Shown here: piece by piece, positions 1 through 9,200 of the stretch
Position numbering within the stretch: position 1 is the stretch's first letter
How the letters are laid out: every line of letters begins with the position of its first letter
Source: Sciurus carolinensis
Taxonomy: Eukaryota > Chordata > Mammalia > Rodentia > Sciuridae
Length of the DNA stretch: 64,000 nt
Reading direction: 5' to 3'
Assembly (NCBI RefSeq): GCF_902686445.1
Contig: NC_062218.1
Location: 131,000,594 to 131,064,593 of the forward strand
Program-made: the position numbers and the translations under genes
The notes under the pieces: model-generated
Databases searched by the model: none
What the model was told of the DNA's origin: nothing
Seen by the model: only the letters and a program-made list of their open reading frames with translations

Positions 1-212
1 GCACTATGGCCCCCTGGTGCTCGGTGAGCAGTGGCCCGTCGCGTTACGTGCTCGGGATGCAGGAGCTGTTCCGGGGCCACAGCAAGACGCGCGAGTTCCC
101 GGCTCACAGTGCCAAGGTGCACTCAGTGGCCTGGAGCTGCGACGGGCGTCGCTTAGCCTCCGGATCTTTCGACAAGACGGCCAGTGTCTTCTTGCTGGAA
201 AAGGACCGATTG
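1..212 (+). CDS. THOC3: THOC3 exon 1 (partial, starts off window)
   Basis: The exon opens before the window edge. The first in-frame Met visible is at position 6 (MAPWCSVSSG...), which in the family is an internal residue about 20 codons in, so it is not taken as the true start. It reads 69 codons to ...LLEKDRL, then the donor GTGAGC at 213. It holds the first WD repeat (SGSFDKTASVF). The stretch is GC-rich with many CpGs, as expected at the edge of a CpG-island promoter that lies to the left. Confidence 0.93.
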
Positions 213-3200
213 GTGAGCTACTGGGGCCCGACCCTGACCTGGGAGACGGGCTGTGGTGGAGCGAGGTGTGGTGAGGGAGAGAATGGAGGTTGAAGGGCGG
301 AAGGGTGGAATGGAGAATGACTGGAGCACAGGGAGGAAGGTATGTGGTGAGGAGAAAAAGTACTTGGGAATGTGGACGGGCTGGGGTCGCCAGGGGGTAA
401 GGATGGGGGAGGGGATGAGAGGAAGACTCATGTTGAGGGGGAAGTGTGTGTGTGTAGGTGTGTTGATGAAGGGGGTGCACTTGATGAAGACTGATGTTGA
501 GCAGGATGGATGCGAATGGTGCTGGTGAGGGTCTTAGATTTAAAGTTACAGAGGAGCGGTTCCAAGGAACCCAGTGGTAATGAGGAGTGACTAGGGACTC
601 TTGGGGTGATGGAGTCCCTGGGGTTGAAGAGAGACCCTCTTTGAAATCTTTTGGGAATGGGCAGGTGAATTTGGATGTTGGTGGTAGAGTAATGGTGGAA
701 TACCACAAAGAAGAGGGAATCCAGAAAGGGCAAAAGGGTAAGAGCACCTGTGTGGAGTCTCAGAACAGTTCAGAGTGATTAAGGTGGAGGGAAGGGAGGA
801 TATTGAAGAGAGTTTTGAAGATAAGACTTGGAAGGACTGAATTCTTCTGAGTTATCCAGATCTTTGTTGGTCCTAAGATACCTTCGTTGGAATACAGTTA
901 TGTTACATGCAGAGGCAGTACATTGTGAAGTGACATCTGGATTCTGTCTTTTCAGGTCAAAGAAAACAACTATCGGGGACATGGGGATAGTGTGGACCAG
1001 CTTTGTTGGCATCCCAGTAATCCTGACCTCTTGTCACTGCATCTGGTGATAAAACCATTCGCATCTGGGATGTGAGGACTACAAAATGCATTGCCACTGT
1101 AAACACTAAAGGTGACTATTCAGAATGTGCATTAGGAAGATAAGCTACTTTTATTCATTCAGCAACTATTTATCTAATATATTCTTTGTGCTCTGCAAGG
1201 TATGGGGAATCCTGAACTGAATAAGACAGTCCTCCAAAGACTTCATGGTTTAATGTGGAGAGAGAGACAGACTTGTGCATAAAAGCATAATATGACATGG
1301 GTCATGGAGACTTCTACAAGATGATACCCAGAATGGAAATGTATATGTCTACCTGGGGGAGACAAGGAAGGCCTTAAAGAATCTGACCACTCTTCTTGAG
1401 TAACCAAAATAATTTGGTGATCAGGATGCAGTGTTTGAGGAGTAGGAGGGACAGTCTTAGGAGGGAATGGCATATGCAGACATGTGGAGAGTTTGGGAAT
1501 TCAAGTAGGTTAGAATGGCTGAAGCTTGAATAGTCTTGGTGGTGTGGAAGAAAATAACTAGAATGTTATGTAGTATGTTTATAGGCCATGTTGTTATCGG
1601 ATATTATCCTGTAAATCCTTGAGGTCATTTATCATAATTAACACTTAAGATGTCATTGTAAGATGCTTCAATATTGTATGTGCCATTAGGGAGTAAAGTT
1701 GTCAGATAACCATGATATACCCAAAGTTTGGAATGCATCTTTATCCATTTTAAAATACATTATAGATATTGAAATGTGAAAAATTTTGCATTTTAGAATT
1801 AATACAATTGAAGTTTTTAATTTACATTTTCAGTTGTACATTATTGGACTTTATTGACAAGACTTGTAACTGGAGATAGAGTGGTGCAATTAATGCTTTC
1901 CCCATGTATATGATGCATTAGTGATTTAGGTGGTACATGGATGAATGTTAAAAACCATAGAGTTGGTTGCCCAGTTGAAGCTAAGCTTATTTAAGTAACT
2001 TTTTGAGTCAATTTTGAGAAAAATCTTTAATAAATAAAAGTGTAACTGTTACATTGATAGGATAGAAATTGGAAAGGTGACATGTGAGTGGAGTTTGAGA
2101 AAATGTTGGTATAAGATATACACAATGTGTATATATACACAATGGAATACTACTCAACCATAAAGAAGAATAAAATTATGGCATTTGCAAGTAAATGGAT
2201 GCAGTTGAAGAATGTCATTCTAAGTGAGATAAACCAATTCCAAAAAACCAAAGGCTGAATGATCTCTCTGATAAGCGGATGATGATACATAATGGGGGGT
2301 GGGGGGGAGGCAAGAATGGAGAGAGGATGGATTGTATAGAGGAAAAAGAGGGTGGGAAGCGGGTGGGGGGAAGGAAAAAATAACTGTGAGACAAACATCA
2401 TTACCCTATGTGCATGTATGATTACACAAATGGTGCGACTACTTCGTGTACAACTAGAGAAACAACAGTTGTACCCCATTTGTGTACAATGAATCAAAAT
2501 AAATTTTAAAAAATAGGCAAAAAAAAAAAGATGAATGGATAAAGAAACCATGATATATATACACAATGGAATATTACTCAGCCATAAAGAAGAATAAAAT
2601 TATGGCATTTACTGATTTTAGGATGAAGTTGAAAAATATCGTGCTAAGTGAAATAGGCCAAGCCCAAAAGCCAAAGGCCGAATGTTTTCCTCTGATAAGT
2701 GGATTACGATATATAATCCCCCGGTGGGGCGGGGGCGGCAGTGATGGGGGTGTGGTGGTGGGGTGGCAGGGTAGAGAACAATTAAGGAACTTTGGATGGT
2801 GTAGAGGAAAATGGGGCAGGAGGGGGGTGGGGGAAGGAACCTAAGTAGAATGAGGCAGACAGTATTACCCTATGTATATGTATGATTACACGAATGGTGT
2901 GAATCTACATTGTGTACAACCATAGAAGAATGAAAAGTTGTACACCATTTGTATACAATGAATCAAAATGCAGTCTGTAAAAATAAATAAATAAAAAAAA
3001 GAGTGAGGACATTTGGTGTCAAATCTTGGCTCTGTGACTATGGTTTTGATATTTTGACTCATCTTCTTATTGTACATTTTTAAAATTTGTGGGTGTAAAG
3101 TGTAACTTAGAGGATATAATTTGTACTTGTGAGGATCAAATGGGGAGTTTCACAGATGAATGTGCTAGAGACTAGTTCCCCTTTCATTGACAAGAACTTT

Positions 3201-6200
3201 AAACAAATGAGCTCTGAAGATAGCTCTGGTCTTCTTTCTAGGATAGCAAAATAAACTTCTGGAGGATTATGGGCAAAAAGATGATTTGCTGATTATATCT
3301 GGGTTCCCAGGGGAGAACATTAATATCTGCTGGAGTCCTGATGGGCAGACCATTGCTGTAGGCAACAAGGATGATGTGGTGACCTTTATTGATGCCAAGA
3401 CACACCGTTCCAAGGCAGAGGAGCAGTTCAAGTTTGAGGTCAATGAAATCTCCTGGAACAATGACAATAACATGTTCTCTTGACAAATGGCAATGGTTGT
3501 ATCAACATCCTCAGGTGAGGGGGTTCTATCTTGGGGGACTGTCATCTCTCTCTTTTTCTCCCCTAGTACTGGAATTGAACCCAGGGGTGCTTTACTATTA
3601 AGCTATAGCTCTTATATATCTAGCCCTTTTATTTCTTTGTTTTGAAACATGATCTTGCTAAGTTGTCAAGACTGGCCTCAAACTTGCAATCCTGCTTCAG
3701 TTTCCCAAGTAGCTGGATTATAGGTGTGTGCCACTGGTGCTTGCTGTCCATATCTTTGTGCTGGGTGCTCTGGCATATACAGAGATGAGTTAGATATGAG
3801 ACTCCCCTGAAGAACTTAAAAGTCAAATAATATAAAAAATTCTAATTTCTATTAGGCACATTTGAGCCAGGTACTTTGTTTTACAGAGTTTTCAAATTCC
3901 AGGGATTGATTGTATTGTTCCTATTTGACTGATGAGGATCAGAGATTCAGAGAGGTTAAGTCCCTAGTCAGCTAATGGGCACCAGAACTGTAAGCATTTT
4001 GACTTATGACTAGTTTGTATGTTTAAAGTTTCAGCTTACATGTCACTTTCCCTCTAGTGAAGCCATCTTCATTGTTCCTATTCCTCAAAGTTAGAGGGAG
4101 GGTTAGAAGCTTATTTGATGTACTTCCTGTAGGAAGTATTCTCATTCTGTATTGTAATTGGATTATTACTTGTCTCTGTCTTCCTTTACACTATAATTCC
4201 AGGATGTCAGGGACTGTGTTACCTTGTTTATTGTTGAATTGCTAATACCTTAGGTTAGTACCTGTTATAATTGTAGGATCTCAGTAAATATTTATTCTCT
4301 AAATGAATGAAATTGTGGAATTGAAATTCAGGTCTGCTTGAGTCTGTCCTTACTGTTATCCTAGTGAGCAGTGTGAGGCAGAGTGAGACATTTTCTGTGA
4401 TTGAGAGGCCAGGAGTTTTCCCTGGAACCCCAGGGGAAGAACACATGTTGATTATAAGGGTGGAAAGAGGTAGTTTCTGAGCTTGATCTGAAAAGGTGAA
4501 TAGAATTTTGCAAATCAGCAAAAGGGAAGCCCACAGTCGAAACAGACATGATGAGCATGACTTATTTGGAGAGTAGTTTAGGTCAAGGTATTGAGGAGTG
4601 GTGGACAGGGTGTAAGGAGAGAGGGCGTGATAAAAGTTACATAAAGTTGAAATATAATTTGGGACTAGATTATAAAAAACCTGGGCACTGGTGGCAGTTT
4701 TATAATCTAGTAGTTGTACTTACTAACTTGGATTTTATTTTGCAGGCAATGAGTATTCTATAACTTTTAAAAAATTCTATTTATTATAAAACACAGATTG
4801 AAGATTGTATATGACAGATATATAGCTTAGTGAACATCTGCCTAATACTTACATAACCCCACCCCATAACTCCATACATGTGTTTTGTCCTGATCATAAC
4901 ACCCACCCTAAAAAGCAAATACTCCTTGACTTTTTATATGTATATATATCTTTTTAGATGTTGATAGACCTTTATTTTATTCATTTATTTATATGTGGTG
5001 CTGAGGGTGGAACCAGTGCCTCACACATGCTAGGCAAGTACTCTACCACTGAACCACAACCCCAGCCCTCTCCTTGACTTTTATGGTGTTTCTTTATCTT
5101 TAATCTAGTGCATCCTAGATACTATAGTTTTGCTCATTTTAAAAAAATATGTCTTATGATCTGTTAAACTACAGAGTTAGACTGTTCCCTTTTCTTTTGT
5201 AACTTAGCAATTGAAAAGCAAGACTGTTGACCTGTGGAGAGTCCCAGTCTAGATTCTGCTGGTTCCATATGTTTATTTGTTAGAATATTTTTATAAAGAC
5301 AGTACATTCTTTCATCTATTATTTGGTCACCCAGTGATAGAGTTCATTTAGGAAAGGTAGGATAATTTATTTTTTGTTTGTTATTAGATAGTTAATTTGT
5401 TCCCTATCACTTCCAAACATGACCATTTAGGATTTTTTTTTTTTAATAATCATTATAGACTTGTATTTAAACACAATGGACACAGTGGAATGTGTTTTAA
5501 TCTATTGTAATTAGTATCTTTATCAAAGCTCAAATTATCCCATCTTTGGCCAGCGAGAGCCTCTTCAAGTTGATTTCTGAGTCCTTTTTTAGACATAATC
5601 CTAGTAGTCTTATGTTTCTTCTTTTCTGATAAGATACAATATTCCAAGTTCATTTTGTATATTTCTGCCCCAGACCTTTAGTCGGGAAATCCTCTAAGCA
5701 GCCCTAGATTCTTTTTAGAGAAATAATATTGAAATTAGCTTGGAATATCCCTTACTGCTAGATTGATCATTGTTTCTAAGCCTTGCTAGTGAACAGAGGT
5801 AGGAAATATGTGTATATATTTTAAAGATAAAACACTTTGTGAATTCAGGCTAATAGCTTCCAATTAAATTTTAGGACTACAGATTTTTACTATACCTCTT
5901 CTATGTTACAAATATATCTCTTTCTTTTCAAATTGGTTTCTTTCCCATTTTTGATTTTTAAGGACACAGGTGATGATAGAAGTAGTATATCCCATTGTTA
6001 TTTTTTGCCTTATGTTAAATATACAGGTGTCTTAATAATACTGTTATCACTATCCACCAAGTTGATGACTTAAAATGGTAAAAAAAGACAGAAAAGACTC
6101 TCATTAATAACCTGTCATAATGATGCCAGCATTTTTCCATCATGGCTAAACTGAGGGTTAATTATGCTTTTTGCATGTATTTAAATGAGGGAATGCCTCA

Positions 6201-9200
6201 TTTAAGAAAATAATATGATATGCAATTAGAATATATAGCTATTACATATTATACCTTTAACCATATGTATTTTTATAAGAACCTGTTTTATTTAATGTTC
6301 TCATTAGTTTGTGTGCTCTTAGGTCCATAGTCATTTTGGTTGTCAAAGCCCTTTCTCAATCTGGGCATGATTGCACACACCTGTAGCGTCAGATACTAGG
6401 GAGACTGAGCTAGGAGGGTCAGTTAATCCATGAATTCAAGGCCAACCTGGGCAACCTACAAAGACCTTATCTCAAAAAGATGATTCAGGGAGGGTTCATG
6501 GGAACATTATTCCTGGAGTTCTTTTGTAACTTACTTACACTTATTAAGCTTTTAGATACTTTGTTGTAGTTTTTTTGTATACTTTATATTTGGTAGTTTT
6601 GCTGGATGTAAAAATCCTTGATTCATATTTTCTTGCTTATGTATCTTAAACATGCTACTCCATTTTCTTTTGACATAAAATGTTGTCAAAGAGTGATGAT
6701 AATTTAGTTTTCTTTAAAGTTCAATAATTTGCTAGTATGTGTCTAGGTGTTGGGTCATCTGGGTTTATATTCTCAGGTATGTGTTGTGCTCTTTCAATAT
6801 GTATCTTGAATACTTTATTTCAGGAAATTTTCTTGAATTACACTTTTGGGTATTGTGTGAGTTTTTCCTTTCAGTGTCTCCTGTTATTGTCTTAGCACCA
6901 TAGTCCTCTTCTACAGATTGATTACTATCTGTCATGTTTCTCAGCTACCCAGAACTGAAGCCTGTGCAGTCCATCAACGCCCATCCTTCCAATTGCATCT
7001 GTATCAAGTTTGACCCTATGGGGAAATACTTTGCTACAGGAAGTGCAGATGCTTTGGTTAGCCTCTGGGATGTGGATGAGCTAGTATGTGTACGATGCTT
7101 TTCCAGGTAAACTACTCAATCAGCACTTTTCTTTGGGGGTAACCTAATTTTATTGCATCCTGGGTAAAACTGTACCATTCTTCTTTCTGGTAATTCCCAT
7201 GCCTCTCTCTATCCCCTATTATAGACTGGATTGGCCTGTGAGGACCCTCAGTTTTAGCCATGATGGGAAAATGCTGGCATCAGCATCGGAGGAGTCATTT
7301 TATTGACATAGCTGAAGTAGAGACAGGTAACTTGATGAGAATCCTTTCTGTCTTTCATCCCTGGATATCAAGCCTTCTCTTGTTATGTGTTTTTAGCTCT
7401 GCACATTACTGCCTTCACCAGGATTATCATAAATGAAAATTGTATCCTTGAGGCAAGTTTGTTTATGTTATGACTTCAGTGCCAGGTAATCAAGGAGTAA
7501 AAGGTTAGAAAAAGAAAGTGGCAATTTGAAGGAAAATGGTTTAGGAAAATATTTTATATTTGTTCACTTTAATTCTTCCATTGTAAAGCAATTTTTTAAG
7601 TATAGAAAAAGGTTAGGAAGAAGAAAAGCATGGTCTATGATCCCACCATCTAAATACAACTCCCTTTTTTTTTTTTAACATTACCATATATTTCTGTCTT
7701 TAATTTCTATACAAACTTGAAAAAACTTTGTTTTATAATTTAAGGAATTATTAAGGCTTCTTTTCTTTAAACAAAACATAACTTGAAAATAGAAAAATGT
7801 GGGGAGGATAGTACTCACTGTACTAGAGTTTTCCTTAGGGTCCCCCTGCACTAGAGAATAAACCCAGGGGCACTCTGCCCCTGAGCTATATCCCCAGCCG
7901 TTTTCATTTTTATTTTGAAAAAGGGTCTTGCTAAATTGAGGAGGCTGGCCTCGAACTTGTGATCTTCCTTACTTAGTCTTAGCCTCCAAATAACTGGGAT
8001 TATAGATGTGTGCCATGGCACCTGGCTAGATTTATTTTCAATGTGTCTTTCTTTCTTTTTTTGCTGGAGTTGGGGGTGGAGCCAGGCACTGGGGAGTGAA
8101 CTCAGGGGCACTTGACCACTGAGCCACATTCCCAGCCCTATTTGTATTATATTAGAGACAAGGTCTTACTGTGTTGCTTAGTGCCTTGCTTTTGCTGAGG
8201 CTGACTTTGAACTCGTGATCCTCCTACCTCAGCCTCCTGAGCCACTGAGATTACAGGCATGCGCCATGGCACCTGGCTTTTCCTTCCTTTCTTCCTTTTC
8301 CTTCTCTCCGTTCCTTTCCCATCCCTCCCTTTCCTCTTGTCCTTCCTTCCTTTTATTTTTGTGTGACATGCTTAGTAAAAAATCCAAAGTATAGCTGGAC
8401 TTTGTGTTGCATGTCTCTAATACCCAGAAGACTGAGGCAGGAGAATGTGAATTTAAGGCCAGCCAGGGTGACTTAGCAGGAGTCTTGTGTACCTGCACTG
8501 TCATCCCACCTCCAAAAAGAATCCAAACTATGTAGAATACCCTCTTCAACTCCCCCTGAACAAATAGAAAAAGAAACCTTGAGATTCTACTGTTTAAAGA
8601 ATACCTGTTAATAACATTTTGGTGGGCACTGTCCAGCCATCCAGCCATACAGATCTTTTATGTAAATCTGTGTTCCTGTGATACAGTGGTATTCTCCTGC
8701 TGCTTGCTCTGTAACCTGCTCATCTCCCTTGTAGTATTTAGAGCTTTCTCATGACAATAGCTCCTGAGCTTACCTGGGTCACTTTTATAGGGGCTTAGAA
8801 CTGCACTGAGTGTATCAGAATATACTAACTATTCCCAACTACTAGGTGACTTCTAATCTTTGTTCTTATTAAATTCAATACTTCATTTTACACATGTGCT
8901 CACCCTTTTGGGTAAACCATTGAAATGGAATTGCTGAATTCAATCTGATCACATTTGTGGTTGACCAAAGTACCTTGCAGGAAGGTTTTTTCATTGTTTA
9001 CTCTTAGCAGCAATGCATGGATATGTGTGTTTTCCCATGCCATCTTTGCAGATTTCTTTTATTTAAAATTTTTAAAAAATTGTCAATGAATCTTTATTTT
9101 ATTTATTTGTGTGGTGCTGAGAATCGAACCCAGTGCTTCACATATGCTGGACAAGCACTCTGCCACTGAGCCACAACCCCAGCCCCTGAAATTTCTTTAA

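Larger units (their letters stand above)
1112..3310. other. THOC3 intron 2
   Basis: Intron of about 2.2 kb with donor GTGACT and acceptor CCCAG. It holds an L2 3'-end fragment near its start (about 1153-1310, minus) and two L1 3' ends in direct tandem (2128-2998). I recognise nothing in 1311-2125, which is AT-rich. Confidence 0.7.
3515..6944. other. THOC3 intron 3
   Basis: Intron of about 3.4 kb with donor GTGAGG and acceptor TTTCTCAG. It carries an antisense B1-dID SINE, MIR, sense L2, an antisense old L1 with an ID insertion, a sense B1 and an antisense old L1 piece, listed separately. Nothing is recognised in 5151-6357, which is AT-rich. Confidence 0.7.

Noticed and set aside
1..212. Met at position 6 as the THOC3 start codon
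   Set aside because: The family protein begins about 20 residues upstream and the reading frame is open to the window edge.
8229..8648. 139-codon minus-strand open frame
   Set aside because: It runs through a SINE, a pyrimidine tract and a B1, so it is a repeat artefact.
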